Shown here: piece by piece, positions 1 to 8,144 of the stretch
Position numbering within the stretch: position 1 is the first letter of the stretch
Layout: every line of letters begins with the position of its first letter
NCBI RefSeq assembly: GCF_029338395.1
Contig: NZ_CP119809.1
Location: forward strand, 1,116,001-1,180,000
Direction: 5' to 3'
Length of the DNA: 64,000 nucleotides
Origin: Halorussus caseinilyticus
GTDB lineage: Archaea; Halobacteriota; Halobacteria; Halobacteriales; Haladaptataceae
Notes under the pieces: model-generated
Database searches by the model: none
Told to the model about the DNA's origin: nothing
What the model saw: only the letters and a program-made list of their open reading frames with translations
Translations under genes and position numbers: made by a program

Positions 1-433
1 TGTTCGACGGTGTTGTTAGAAAGGTACTAACAGCACGCGCATAAACCCCGTGGATTCGAACACATCCGAATTTCGTCGGGTAATCGCGGGACGGCAACGG
101 GTTCACGACGCAGAGAGATTGGCACAGCGACAGTTTTCCGGGGACCGGCGAGTCGCGTCTGGGCGCGTGACAAACGCCGCCCGGACCAGCGCCGTGAGAC
201 CCGTATCCGCCGCTCGCGGCCGTATTACGGCCACGAGCGGCGGATATTCGGTCGGAAGTCGCCGTCTCGCCGACGGCGGTGGCGATGGGGGAGGGGAATA
301 GAAATATTTCTCAAAGCAATGAAAATCAGTCTTAGGAATGGGTTATCATGTCCCGTTCCGGGGGTCGGAACACCTGCCGTGACGGATTCGCCGGGAAGAC
401 TATCAGAACCGACGCCGTATCGAAGTCGTCTCC
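1..433. other. Non-coding region before the broken AsnC gene
   Basis: I find no convincing gene here. The 83-codon GTG frame at 50-301 has an Arg-rich, composition-driven translation and no family resemblance. The stretch holds one strong hairpin, listed separately, and an A/T-rich patch around 299-340 that could be promoter DNA for the following regulator remnant. Confidence 0.5.
204..246. repeat. Long intergenic hairpin (19 of 20 bp paired)
   Basis: The arms read TATCCGCCGCTCG at 204-216 and CGAGCGGCGGATA at 234-246, followed inward by one C/A mismatch and a GGCCGT/ACGGCC stem around a 3-nt loop. There is no T-run on either side, so it is not a typical archaeal terminator. It could be a protein-binding or recombination site, or a structured RNA element. 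The role is unknown. Confidence 0.6.
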
Positions 434-777
434 ATGAACGACGACAGTCTCGACCGGACCGACACGGGTATCCTCTACTTGCTTCAGCGAGACGCCCGGA
501 GTACGGCCACCGAGGAAATCGGAGAGAAAGTCGGGGTGGCCGCCAGCACCGTGGCGACCCGGATACGGGACCTCGAAACTGCGGGCGTCGTCACCGACTA
601 CAAACCGACGAGGAAAACCTCCTCGTGGAACTGGTGAGTACCTCCCAAAACGAGACCGAGCGACGAATCGACCGACTGACCGACTGCGGCGTCGATGTCG
701 TGCGGACCGAGTTCCTCACCCGGGAGTTGTCCCGCCCGTTCGCGCACTTCGGCGAACAGTTCACCGACGACGCCTGA
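434..777 (+). pseudogene. Lrp/AsnC-family regulator, internally deleted and frameshifted
   Basis: The first reading frame (434-637) encodes a normal N-terminal AsnC winged helix: a short acidic start, then LDRTDTGILYLLQRDARS, then a recognition helix around VAASTVATRIRDLETAGVV. It stops after 67 codons. Another frame continues to 777 with a typical haloarchaeal Lrp C-terminus, including LLVELVSTSQNETER, VRTEFLTRELSRPFAHF and a terminal TDDA. The middle of the usual effector domain, roughly 50-60 residues, is absent, so this is an internal deletion combined with a frame change and not a single-base error. The product, if made, would be a free DNA-binding domain. A short functional HTH protein cannot be excluded. 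Confidence 0.65.
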
Positions 778-870
778 GTTGATTCCGCGGACGGAATCCG
801 GAAATCAGTCGCTCGGCGGGAAACCGAACCGCGAAGCGCCGCCGTTCGGCCGAATCATTGGCCTGCGACA

Positions 871-880
871 CTTTTTAGCC
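871..880 (+). promoter_or_regulatory. TATA-like element of the HalOD1 gene
   Basis: CTTTTTAGCC lies about 25 bases before the ATG at 904. This is the spacing expected for a leaderless haloarchaeal transcript. Confidence 0.4.
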
Positions 881-903
881 GGTCGCGTCGTCACAAACAG
901 TGT

Positions 904-1182
904 ATGCCAACTTCGCGGACCGCTCTCAGCGACGACCGGAGCGTCAGCACTGCAGTCGTAGACGCGGTGGCGGACGCCGAGGGGGTCGCTCCGACCGAAC
1001 TGACGCCGCCACTGTATCGCGCTATCGACCCGAACGCGCTGGACGAACTGTTCGGTTCGACGGTGGCCTCCGCGGAGAACGGACTTCGAATCTCGTTCAC
1101 CTACAGCGGGTACGAGGTGACCGTCGTTGGGACGGGGAATGTCGTCGTCCGACCGGCGGACGACGCCGAGCGAGACTCCTAA
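904..1182 (+). CDS. HalOD1 output domain protein
   Basis: This 92-residue protein consists of little more than one HalOD1 domain, a haloarchaeal domain found alone or at the end of sensor and signalling proteins. Recognisable elements are the N-terminal VVDAVADAEGVAPTELTPPLY, where disease-of-two-helices spacing leads to LYRAIDPNALDELF, and the beta-rich end GLRISFTYSGYEVTVVGTGNVVV. No membrane segment or catalytic motif is visible. The ATG sits about 25 bases after a TATA-like box, which favours leaderless expression. It probably acts as a stand-alone signalling output module. The partner is unknown, and the neighbours (a broken regulator and a convergent protease) do not reveal it. Confidence 0.8.
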   Translation: MPTSRTALSDDRSVSTAVVDAVADAEGVAPTELTPPLYRAIDPNALDELFGSTVASAENGLRISFTYSGYEVTVVGTGNVVVRPADDAERDS

Positions 1183-1242
1183 CTCACGCGAGCGCAGTCG
1201 CTACGCCGTTCGGCAAAAAAGAAATCGAACGTCGAGTGACGC

Positions 1243-2565
1243 TTACTCCAGTGCCGCGTAGGGGTTCAGCACGCCCGCGCCGTAGTACTTCTTGTCGAAG
1301 CCTTCGGGCACGTTCGCGGTGTTTTTGAGCTTCTGGCGGACCTCGTTCGCGTTGAGACCGGGGTTCTGACTCCGGACGAGTGCGACTGCGCCTGCGACCT
1401 GCGGCGCGGCCATCGAGGTGCCCGCGAGCCACGAGTAGGTGTAGTTCGCGCCGAGGTAGTTCCCGTCGGCGTCGAACTGGGGTTCGGCGAGCGTGTTGAA
1501 CACCATGTCGTAGTACCAGCCGGCCGGGAAGTTGGCGTCGTAGTTGCCACCGGGAGCGGCCACGTCGATGGCGTTCGTGCCGTAGTTGGTGTACTTCGCG
1601 GGTGTGCCGGTCGGGGACTCCAGACCGTCGCCGCCGTGGTTGAAGCCGACGGGTCCGGTCGCGGAGACCGAAACCACGTTGGACGCCTCGTTCGGGAGAC
1701 TGACGACGTTGCCGTCGTGCTGGAGGTCCGCGGCGTCGTTGCCCGCCGCGATGACGAGAACCGTGCCCTGTCTGCGGACGTAACTCGTCGTCCGGTTGAG
1801 GACCTTGCCGTAGAACTCGCCCTGAGCCTTCCGCGTGACCGGGTAGGCACCGAGGCTGAGGTTCGCGGCGTCACAGTCGACGCGTGCGCTGTAGACCATC
1901 GCGGCCACGATGTCGGCGAACGACGCGAGTTCGCTCGGCGAGAAGACGCGGCAGTCCACGACTTCCGTGCCGGGCGCAGAGCCGACGGTACCGAAGTCGT
2001 TCTGGTCGTCGGCCGCGACGATGCCCGCGACGTGCGTACCGTGGTACCCGCCGTAGGGAGCGCCAGCGCCGTAGCCGTCGCCAGTGAAGTCCCGCGAGAG
2101 GTCGGTGTTCACCGCGTGCTGGAGGTCGGGGTGGCCCGCCGCGACGCCCGTGTCGATGACCGCCACGCGGGTACCCTCACCGCGGGTGATTTCGTGCGCC
2201 TCGGGGATGTTCTGGGACTGCTTGTCCCACTGAATCGGGTAGAACGGCTCGTCTGACGACTCGTTGGACGTGATGGGTGCCTCCGTTTCGAGAGGCAGGT
2301 CGAGTGAGTATCGACTGTCCGCGGCGAAGTCGGCACCGAGCGACTGCACGTCGGACTCGGCACCTTCCACGACCAGCATGTCGATTTCGGGCAGGTCGTG
2401 AGCCACGTCGAGACCCGCCGCCTCCGCGTCGGACTTCGAGGTCTGCTTGCTGTCCACGAGGAATCGCTCGCTGGACGCCGCCGCCGTCACCGTACTGCCG
2501 ACCGCGATGCCGCCGAGTGCTGTGCCACTGAGCTTGAGGAACGACCGTCGGTTGTAACCGGCCAT
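1243..2565 (-). CDS. Tat-exported subtilisin-like serine protease (S8, halolysin type)
   Basis: This 440-residue protein starts with a twin-arginine signal (NRRSFLKLSGTALGG, then an Ala-rich end near residue 30), so it should be exported folded. An I9-like propeptide covers about residues 31-105. The S8 catalytic domain follows, with Asp138 in VAVIDTG, His175 in HGTHVAGI, the oxyanion Asn in VIAAGNDA and Ser384 in GTSMAAPQVAGA. The domain ends near the C-terminus, without the C-terminal extension of classic halolysins. The ATG follows an AT-rich promoter region shared with the divergent membrane-protein gene. Role: extracellular protein breakdown or processing. Confidence 0.92.
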   Translation of the reverse strand: MAGYNRRSFLKLSGTALGGIAVGSTVTAAASSERFLVDSKQTSKSDAEAAGLDVAHDLPEIDMLVVEGAESDVQSLGADFAADSRYSLDLPLETEAPITSNESSDEPFYPIQWDKQSQNIPEAHEITRGEGTRVAVIDTGVAAGHPDLQHAVNTDLSRDFTGDGYGAGAPYGGYHGTHVAGIVAADDQNDFGTVGSAPGTEVVDCRVFSPSELASFADIVAAMVYSARVDCDAANLSLGAYPVTRKAQGEFYGKVLNRTTSYVRRQGTVLVIAAGNDAADLQHDGNVVSLPNEASNVVSVSATGPVGFNHGGDGLESPTGTPAKYTNYGTNAIDVAAPGGNYDANFPAGWYYDMVFNTLAEPQFDADGNYLGANYTYSWLAGTSMAAPQVAGAVALVRSQNPGLNANEVRQKLKNTANVPEGFDKKYYGAGVLNPYAALE

Positions 2566-2736
2566 AAGAGTTTTACAATGGTTGTTACCTTATAACATCT
2601 TTGGTATTGGCTTGCATTACCGAATGTTTATATAAATATTACCTTATATGCTAATAGAAACTACACGAATAAAATGGTCGCGCGACCCGAGCCGTCGGCG
2701 ACAGGCTTTTCCGGATTTCATCGCCATGCTTATTCG
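2566..2736. promoter_or_regulatory. Divergent AT-rich promoter region (protease / CNNM protein)
   Basis: This is a markedly AT-rich island. On the minus strand, TTTATATAAAC (about 2627-2637) and a nearer GTTATAAGG can serve the protease. On the plus strand, CTTATATGC (about 2643-2651) lies about 25 bases before an ATG at 2674, and a second in-frame ATG follows at 2737. Transcription from both sides is likely. The exact start sites are inference. Confidence 0.5.
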
Positions 2737-3825
2737 ATGGTGGAACTCACGACGCTCGCTCGGGTCGTCGGCGGACTCGGTCTCCTGTTCGGGAACGCCT
2801 ACTTCGTGACTATCGAGTTCGCCATGACTCGCGTCCGGCAGTTCACCGAAGGCGAGTTCGAGGGGTCGCTCGGTCTCGAACGCGCGTGGGAGATGACCGA
2901 CAGACTCGAAATCTACCTCTCGGGGTGTCAACTCGGGATAACGATTTGTAGCGTGGGACTGGGCGTCGTGGCCGAACCCGCCCTCGCGCGCCTGCTGACG
3001 CCCGTCGTCGAACTGACCGGCGTGGGTTCCCACGCGCTGGCCGCTATCGTCGCGCTCGCAATCATCAACCTCCTGCACGTCGTGGTCGGCGAGCAGGCAC
3101 CCACCTATCTCGGCATCGAGCGAACCAAGTTCGTCGCCAAATACGGGTCCGCCCCGCTCTACTACTGGACCAAAGTCATGTCGCCGGTCATCGTCCTCGC
3201 GGACAAGACCGCCAAGTGGTTGCTCTCGCTGTTCGGCGTCGAAATCACCCGTTCGTGGACCGAGGCCGAAACCGAGGAGGGCGGCGCGCGCGAGGTGTCG
3301 AGTCGCGGCGACGCCCGGCGCGAGATGGGCGACATCCTCAGTCGGGTCGGACTCGAAGAGGAACGCGAAGAGGAGGTGCTGGCGGCCCTCGACATCGGGA
3401 CGATTGCGGTCCACGACATCATGGTCCCGCGCGAAGAAATCGTCGCGCTCTCGACCGAAGACGACTTCGAGGCGAACCTCCGGAAGATGCAGGAGCGCCC
3501 GCACGTCAGGTTTCCGCTGGTGGGCGAGACGCTGGACGACTTCCTCGGCATCGTCTACACGCCGCCGCTGGTCGGCCGCGAGGACGAACTCGCCGACGGG
3601 TCGCTGACGTGGGAAGGGGTAGCGGCCGACCCCGTGACGGTCGATGCCGACCTCCCGGTGAGCGAGGCCATCGACCGATTTCAGGCGGAAGGCCAAGAAC
3701 TCGCGCTGGTCGTCCGTGACGGCGAAGTCGTCGGGATGGTCACGTCCACCGACACGTTCGAAGCGATGATGGGCGAACTCGAAGACCCCTTCGACCGAAA
3801 CGAGTTTCCCGACGCCCGGTCGTGA
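2737..3825 (+). CDS. CNNM/HlyC-CorC-type membrane protein with CBS pair
   Basis: The product is about 362 residues. An N-terminal CNNM (DUF21) transmembrane domain has three clear hydrophobic segments: VVGGLGLLFGNAYFVTIEF, LSGCQLGITICSVGLGVVAEPAL (short form) and AAIVALAIINLLHVVVGEQ. It contains the family-typical EFAMTRVR and GEQAPTYLGIE signatures. A CBS pair follows (HDIMVPREEIVALSTEDDF, then a second repeat ending VVGMVTSTDTF). Relatives are proposed Mg2+/Co2+ transporters or regulators. The short C-terminus after the CBS pair lacks the CorC_HlyC domain. I chose ATG 2737 because DUF21 begins there. An in-frame ATG at 2674, correctly spaced from a TATA box, would add 21 residues. Confidence 0.85.
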   Translation: MVELTTLARVVGGLGLLFGNAYFVTIEFAMTRVRQFTEGEFEGSLGLERAWEMTDRLEIYLSGCQLGITICSVGLGVVAEPALARLLTPVVELTGVGSHALAAIVALAIINLLHVVVGEQAPTYLGIERTKFVAKYGSAPLYYWTKVMSPVIVLADKTAKWLLSLFGVEITRSWTEAETEEGGAREVSSRGDARREMGDILSRVGLEEEREEEVLAALDIGTIAVHDIMVPREEIVALSTEDDFEANLRKMQERPHVRFPLVGETLDDFLGIVYTPPLVGREDELADGSLTWEGVAADPVTVDADLPVSEAIDRFQAEGQELALVVRDGEVVGMVTSTDTFEAMMGELEDPFDRNEFPDARS

Positions 3826-3834
3826 ACAGGCCCG

Positions 3835-4611
3835 TCAGCCCTGAACGGTGCCGGTCGCCAAGTCCTTCAGTTTGCCTTCGACGGTGTAACTCGGCGTCTC
3901 GACTTCGATGGTCGAGTCGGGACCCACCTCGTGGAACTTGAGGTGAAGTTCGTAGCTTCCGTCGTCGGTGATGTCGGTCGATTCGACCTGTTCGGACGGC
4001 CGGTGGCGCGCCCACGCGTTCCGTCCGGCGAGGGCGGCGTCGGTCTCCCCGCTGACGACCCAATTTTTCGGCTTGTTGCTCACGTCGTTGCCCCGCATCG
4101 GGTAGCCCCGCTTGTGCCACTCCCAGAAGCCCTCGTCGATGACGTAGACGTTCTGGTAGCCCTCGTTGATGAGTTGGGACGCGCGGATTGACGAGAGGTG
4201 GTGAGGACACCCGCAGTAACAGACGATGCGGTCGTCCTTCGGCCAGTCCATCACGGGGTCGGCCGACGAGCGTCGGTCCGGGGCGGCCTGACTCAGGACC
4301 GCGCCGTAGACGTGCGAGGCCTTGTACGAGCGCTCGCCGCGAGCGTCGGCGATGCGAGCCTCGCCGCGCTTGTACCAGTAGTGAACCACGTCGATGGGCG
4401 CGAGGGGGACTTTCACGCCGTTCTCCGTGACCGTGCCGAACGACGAGGTATCGACGGTGCGCTTCTCCGGAACTTCGCCGAACTCCGGCGGATAGCCGTC
4501 CACGTCGCCGTCGGTCGGCGTCACGGCGAGGTCGCTTCCGCCTCCGCCGAGGCATCCGGCGACTGCCGAGAGGGAGACCGCACTGCTCGTCAGGAACGTT
4601 CGACGTTTCAT
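3835..4611 (-). CDS. Rhodanese-domain lipoprotein
   Basis: This 258-residue protein begins MKRRTFLTSSAVSLSAVAGC, a twin-arginine signal ending in a lipobox with Cys at residue 19 or 20. It should therefore be an exported, lipid-anchored protein. The central part is rhodanese-like: DRIVCYCGCPHHLSS carries the active-site cysteine loop, and the helix ASQLINEGYQNVYVIDEGF matches the usual 'GF..V..L.GG' region. The C-terminal 70 residues form a separate beta-rich region. Likely role: extracytoplasmic sulfur transfer or thiol chemistry. The substrate is unknown. It is convergent with the CNNM gene, with only nine bases between their ends. Confidence 0.82.
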   Translation of the reverse strand: MKRRTFLTSSAVSLSAVAGCLGGGGSDLAVTPTDGDVDGYPPEFGEVPEKRTVDTSSFGTVTENGVKVPLAPIDVVHYWYKRGEARIADARGERSYKASHVYGAVLSQAAPDRRSSADPVMDWPKDDRIVCYCGCPHHLSSIRASQLINEGYQNVYVIDEGFWEWHKRGYPMRGNDVSNKPKNWVVSGETDAALAGRNAWARHRPSEQVESTDITDDGSYELHLKFHEVGPDSTIEVETPSYTVEGKLKDLATGTVQG

Positions 4612-4704
4612 CTATGCCCACCTATAGCAAACCACGAGCTATTAATTTTATCATCAGTTCTTTCGCATACAGATTCCGGAAAATCAGCGAGCGCGCGGTC
4701 CGAA

Positions 4705-5235
4705 CTATTCGACCGAAATCTCCCGGTCGCAAAAGCCCCGGAGCCGGGAGTACGTCTCGTCGGTGACTGCATCCCGAACCGTGCAGTACGCGCCGCAGGC
4801 GTCTTTCTCGCGGGCGTTCGACACCACCGAGTCGAAGAGTCGAAAGACCTTCTCCTCGCGACCGTACATCAACAGGACGTTCACGTTGTCCACGACGACC
4901 CACCCGCCGGGCATGACGTACTGCATCGCCTTCGAGAGGCGGATGCTGATGCCCGTCAGGTCGCTGGGGTCCACCGGGTCGGTCGTCCAGAGCGGACCGT
5001 CGTACTCGGTCGGCGACCCCGTGACGGGGACGACCCCGACCTTCTCGGGGTCGCCGCCGCGACGTTCGACCAGCGACTCGACCTTCTCCGGCGAGGCGGT
5101 CGCCGACAGCACTAGCAGGTTCTCGAACGCGTCGTCTGGCAGAACCGACAGGGGCGACCCCATCGACGGCACCGACACCAGCGCCTGTTCGCCGGGCGTG
5201 AGGGAGAAGCCGCGGCCGTCAGTCGTCCCCGGCAC
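4705..5235 (-). CDS. DUF7504 family protein
   Basis: This is a protein of about 176 residues with the haloarchaeal DUF7504 pattern, a degenerate RecA/KaiC-like fold: LLVLSATASPEKVESLVERRGGDPEKVGVVPV, then LTGISIRLSKAMQYV, then VVVDNVNVLLMYGREEKVFRLFDSV. No intact Walker A motif is present, so it is probably not an ATPase. It is the last gene of a three-gene operon behind two small DUF7521 membrane proteins. The start is uncertain: GTG 5235 overlaps the upstream stop by 17 bases, while GTG 5286 would overlap by 68. A role in membrane-linked signalling is inference. A paralogue lies at 42263-43021. Confidence 0.7.
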   Translation of the reverse strand: MPGTTDGRGFSLTPGEQALVSVPSMGSPLSVLPDDAFENLLVLSATASPEKVESLVERRGGDPEKVGVVPVTGSPTEYDGPLWTTDPVDPSDLTGISIRLSKAMQYVMPGGWVVVDNVNVLLMYGREEKVFRLFDSVVSNAREKDACGAYCTVRDAVTDETYSRLRGFCDREISVE

Positions 5236-5572
5236 TCTCGAACCCTCCGGCGGTGTCGGCGACTCCAGTCGTCTCCACGTCGCCACCGTCGAGTCGGACG
5301 AACGGCCGGGCGAACTGCCAGACGCCCGCCGCGGCCAGAAGCGCGGCCGCGAGGTCCAGCGCCGACGAGACCAGCGTCATGCCGAACGGGACGGACGCGA
5401 CGTAGGAAACCGTCAGCGTGAGGAACGCACCGGCGAGCAAGAGCAGGCCCCGCGTGTGCGCGACGTTGCGGGCGTACGCGACGACCGGGTAGACCAGTAG
5501 CGCACTCGTGATGACCAGCATCGTCGTCTGTGCGATGAAGACGAACGAGAGGAGGTCGCTCATCGGAGTCAT
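5219..5572 (-). CDS. DUF7521 family small membrane protein
   Basis: The product is 117 residues with three hydrophobic helices: SFVFIAQTTMLVITSALLVYPV, GLLLLAGAFLTLTVSYVASVPFG and SALDLAAALLAAAGVWQFA. A hydrophilic tail of about 25 residues follows. The ATG overlaps the stop codon of the upstream paralogue (ATGA), so the two are probably translated together. DUF7521 proteins in haloarchaea are usually paired like this and sit beside regulators. The function is unknown. Confidence 0.72.
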   Translation of the reverse strand: MTPMSDLLSFVFIAQTTMLVITSALLVYPVVAYARNVAHTRGLLLLAGAFLTLTVSYVASVPFGMTLVSSALDLAAALLAAAGVWQFARPFVRLDGGDVETTGVADTAGGFESAGDD

Positions 5573-5853
5573 ACTTTCCTCCGCTCGGTCAGCAAGACGA
5601 GAACGTGCGCGGCCGAGACGAGCGCACCGATAGTCGCCACCGCCGACGCCACGATGTCGTAGACCGGCGGCACGGAGACGCCGATGACGACGTTCGCGTT
5701 GAGTGCGACGTACGCGAGCAAGACTACGGGTACCGGACGCAGGACCGAACCGAACGGCGCGTCCCGAAACCCGCGGGCCGCGATGACCGCGACCGGAAGC
5801 GTCCCCGCGAGGACGAGTGTGGTCGCCAGCGACAGTATGCGTTCGAGTGACAT
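5569..5853 (-). CDS. DUF7521 family small membrane protein
   Basis: The product is 94 residues with about three hydrophobic segments (ILSLATTLVLAGTLPVAVIA, PVPVVLLAYVALNANVVIG, IVASAVATIGALVSAAHVL) and a basic end. It is the first gene of the DUF7521-DUF7521-DUF7504 operon and shares an ATGA overlap with the next gene. It may form a hetero-oligomer with that paralogue, which is inferred from the pairing. The function is unknown. Confidence 0.7.
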   Translation of the reverse strand: MSLERILSLATTLVLAGTLPVAVIAARGFRDAPFGSVLRPVPVVLLAYVALNANVVIGVSVPPVYDIVASAVATIGALVSAAHVLVLLTERRKV

Positions 5854-6210
5854 TCGGCCCGGAATTTTCGCTCCCGGAGTAAATAACCCGGCGTTGATTC
5901 CGAACGGTGTTCATCGACCGCTGACGGCGGGCGAGTCACCGTCGCGCTCGCACGCGAGGCGGTCGCACCCGCACGCGAGGCGGCGGGCATTTCCGGCGAC
6001 GACTGGGAACGCTTCGCTAGCCTCTAAGCAATAATTTTCATACTTTAAGCAATCTAGAAATTTTCCTTGGACTGTTTTACGTTTTTCTGGGGCGTCAGTA
6101 GGTGTCTCCATGCCGAATCCGTCGCCCGCAGTTGCGGGCGACGGACTCGGCCCGTGTTCGACGGACTCGGCCCGTGTTCGACGCGCGAAGTCGCCCGCGC
6201 TGGCGGTCGC
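5854..6210. other. Intergenic region with hairpin and 20-bp tandem duplication
   Basis: No gene is supported. It contains a GC-rich stretch with two copies of GCACGCGAGGCGG (about 5948-5984), an AT-rich patch (6028-6090), a perfect 10-bp hairpin (arms at 6121-6130 and 6133-6142) and a 20-bp unit repeated twice exactly (6141-6160 and 6161-6180). The hairpin lies just past the end of the minus-strand GNAT gene and may end its transcript. Confidence 0.55.
6121..6180. repeat. Hairpin plus 2 x 20-bp direct repeat
   Basis: GTCGCCCGCA and TGCGGGCGAC form a perfect stem with a 2-nt loop. Immediately after come two identical 20-bp units beginning ACGGACTCGG. The duplication looks like recent slippage or strand-exchange damage in non-coding DNA. 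Confidence 0.6.
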
Positions 6211-6741
6211 CTACCCCTCCCACTCGCTCTCCAGCACGCCGAAGTACCGCATATCGACGTACTCGCCGCCGGTAAACGCCTCGTCGCGGTGGATGCCCTC
6301 CTCTTCGAAGCCCAACTTCTCCCAGATGCGCGCCGACGCCTCGTTGGTGGCCAGAACGCGGGCCTGAACCCGGTGCATCCGGAGTTCGCGGAAGGCGTAG
6401 TCGGTCACGAGTCGGGACGCTTCGGTACCGTAGCCCCGACCGTGGTACTCGGTAGCGAGCCAGATACCGACTTCGCAGTGGCCCGACCGCTGGTCCACGT
6501 CGTGGAGACCGACGGTGCCGGTTATCTCCCCGTCGGCGTAGATGGCGAGATGCACGTCGTCCTCGGCCGAGATGCGTTCCTCGAAGTACTCGCGCTCCTG
6601 TTCGGCGTTGATGGGGTACGCGGTCGTCAGACCCTCGCGCACGTCGGGGTCGTTGATGGCGTCTCGGAGGAAGTCGAGGTCGTCCTCTTCGATGGTCCGG
6701 AGTGTCACGTCGTCGCCCCGGAGGAACACTGCGCCGGGCAT
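6211..6741 (-). CDS. GNAT family N-acetyltransferase (RimJ/RimL type)
   Basis: The product is 176 residues with a complete GNAT fold. It begins with VTLRTIEEDDLDFLRDAINDPDVREGL, typical of the RimJ/RimL branch. The acetyl-CoA loop is LATEYHGRGYGTEASRLVTDYAF, matching the Q/R-x-x-G-x-G/A consensus. The end is MHRVQARVLATNEASARIWEKLGF. These enzymes move acetyl groups from acetyl-CoA to protein N-termini or small amines. The substrate cannot be read from the sequence. It is a single gene; repeat copy A lies about 100 bases upstream of its start. Confidence 0.88.
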   Translation of the reverse strand: MPGAVFLRGDDVTLRTIEEDDLDFLRDAINDPDVREGLTTAYPINAEQEREYFEERISAEDDVHLAIYADGEITGTVGLHDVDQRSGHCEVGIWLATEYHGRGYGTEASRLVTDYAFRELRMHRVQARVLATNEASARIWEKLGFEEEGIHRDEAFTGGEYVDMRYFGVLESEWEG

Positions 6742-6847
6742 GGGTGAGGGTACTCCGACGACGCCGATAAAGAATCGGGTGGTTTGGTACCGGTTGTCGT
6801 TCTGGTGTGAGAGTATCGTCGTCGGGGGCGTGAGTTCGCGAGAGAGC

Positions 6848-7001
6848 TAGCTTCAGGCTTGAACCAATCATACCGCAACCGCACCGCACCGCGACCGCGG
6901 ACCACACGCCTCCCCAACCGATTCCTTCGCTCCCTCCGGTCGCTCAGTCATCCCTCGCACGACGTTGGCGCGGCCACTTGCGGGCCGCGCCAGCGCGCGC
7001 C
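6848..7001 (+). repeat. Dispersed intergenic repeat, copy A (subfamily I)
   Basis: It begins TAGCTTCAGGCTTGAACCAA, runs through an ACCGC-rich tract and then CCTCCCCAACCGATT (6909-6923). It continues with CGCTCCCTCCGGTCGCTC and ends in a hairpin (GGCGCGGCC at 6967-6975 and GGCCGCGCC at 6983-6991). The same order of blocks recurs in copies F, G and H. It is non-coding and lies just before the dehydrogenase promoter. Confidence 0.75.
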
Positions 7002-7108
7002 GGGTCGGTGAGTTCCGTGGCGCAGGAACCCGAACAGTCGTCTCTCGCGCACGGACTCGTTTATCTCGCGCACGAATCGCTTTACGCCTCCGCGACGAAC
7101 ACCCCGAT

Positions 7109-8140
7109 ATGCGCACGGCAGTCCTGAGCGAACCCGGCCGACTCGCAGTCGAGGACCGGCCCCGGCCCGACCCCGCGCCCGACGAGGTGCTGGTCGCCGT
7201 CGGCGAAGTCGGCATCTGCGGGTCCGACGTTCACTACTACGAACACGGTCGAATCGGCGACTACGTGGTCGAAGACCCCCTGATTCTGGGTCACGAGAGC
7301 GCGGGCGAGGTGGTCGAAGTCGGCGAGGCGGTGGCCGACCTCGAACCCGGCGACAGGGTGGCGCTCGAACCCGGCGTCCCCTGTCGCCGGTGCGACCACT
7401 GCAAGCGCGGCGAGTACAACCTCTGCCCGGACGTGACCTTCATGGCGACTCCGCCCGACGACGGCGCGTTCGCCGAGTACGTCGCGTGGCCCGCCGACTT
7501 CGCCTACCGCCTCTCCGAGTCGGTCTCGACCCGCGAGGGCGCGCTCTGTGAACCCCTCAGCGTCGGCATCCACGTCGCGCGTCGCGGTGAGGTCGGCGTC
7601 GGCGACTCCGTGCTAATCACCGGAGCGGGACCAATCGGCCTGCTGGCGATGGAGGCCGCGCGCGCCGCGGGAGCGACCGAAATCTACGTCTCGGACGTGG
7701 TGGACACCAAACTCCGCCGGGCCGCCGACCGGGGCGCGGACGCGACCATCGACCCCCGCGAGGAGAACCTCGGGAGCGCAGTCGCCGACCTGACCGACGG
7801 CGCGGGCGCTGACGTGGTACTCGAAGCCTCGGGCGCGGAGTCGGCCATCACGGGGTCGCTCGACGCGGTTCGGCGCGGCGGCACCGTGGTCTTCGTCGGA
7901 CTCGCGGACGAGGCCGAAGTCCCACTCGACGTACTCGACATCGTGGACGACGAACTCGACGTTCGCGGGTCGTTTCGCTACCGTAACACCTACCCGACCG
8001 CAATCGAACTGCTCGCGGACGGCGCGGTGGACGCGGCGGGCATCGTGGACTTCGAAGCTCCCCTCGACGAGGTGGACGACGCCTTCCGGCGCGCGATGGA
8101 CCCGGAAACCGTGAAGGGGATGGTGACGCTCGGCGACTGA
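7109..8140 (+). CDS. Zinc-dependent polyol/alcohol dehydrogenase (MDR family)
   Basis: The product is 343 residues. The N-terminal GroES-like domain has the catalytic Zn site (GICGSDVHYYEHG, then GHESAGEVVEVG) and the structural Zn cysteines in PCRRCDHCKRGEYNLC. The Rossmann domain carries GAGPIGLLAMEAARAAG. The sorbitol/xylitol/threonine dehydrogenase branch fits best, so it should oxidise a polyol or sugar alcohol with NAD(P)+. The ATG at 7109 is the natural family start; longer upstream frames run back through a repeat element and are not credible. It is a single gene, convergent with the zinc-ribbon membrane protein. Confidence 0.9.
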   Translation: MRTAVLSEPGRLAVEDRPRPDPAPDEVLVAVGEVGICGSDVHYYEHGRIGDYVVEDPLILGHESAGEVVEVGEAVADLEPGDRVALEPGVPCRRCDHCKRGEYNLCPDVTFMATPPDDGAFAEYVAWPADFAYRLSESVSTREGALCEPLSVGIHVARRGEVGVGDSVLITGAGPIGLLAMEAARAAGATEIYVSDVVDTKLRRAADRGADATIDPREENLGSAVADLTDGAGADVVLEASGAESAITGSLDAVRRGGTVVFVGLADEAEVPLDVLDIVDDELDVRGSFRYRNTYPTAIELLADGAVDAAGIVDFEAPLDEVDDAFRRAMDPETVKGMVTLGD

Positions 8141-8144
8141 GACC

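Noticed and set aside
50-301. An 83-codon GTG frame at the window start
   Set aside because: Low-complexity Arg/Ser/Gly translation, and the frame crosses the strong hairpin at 204-246.
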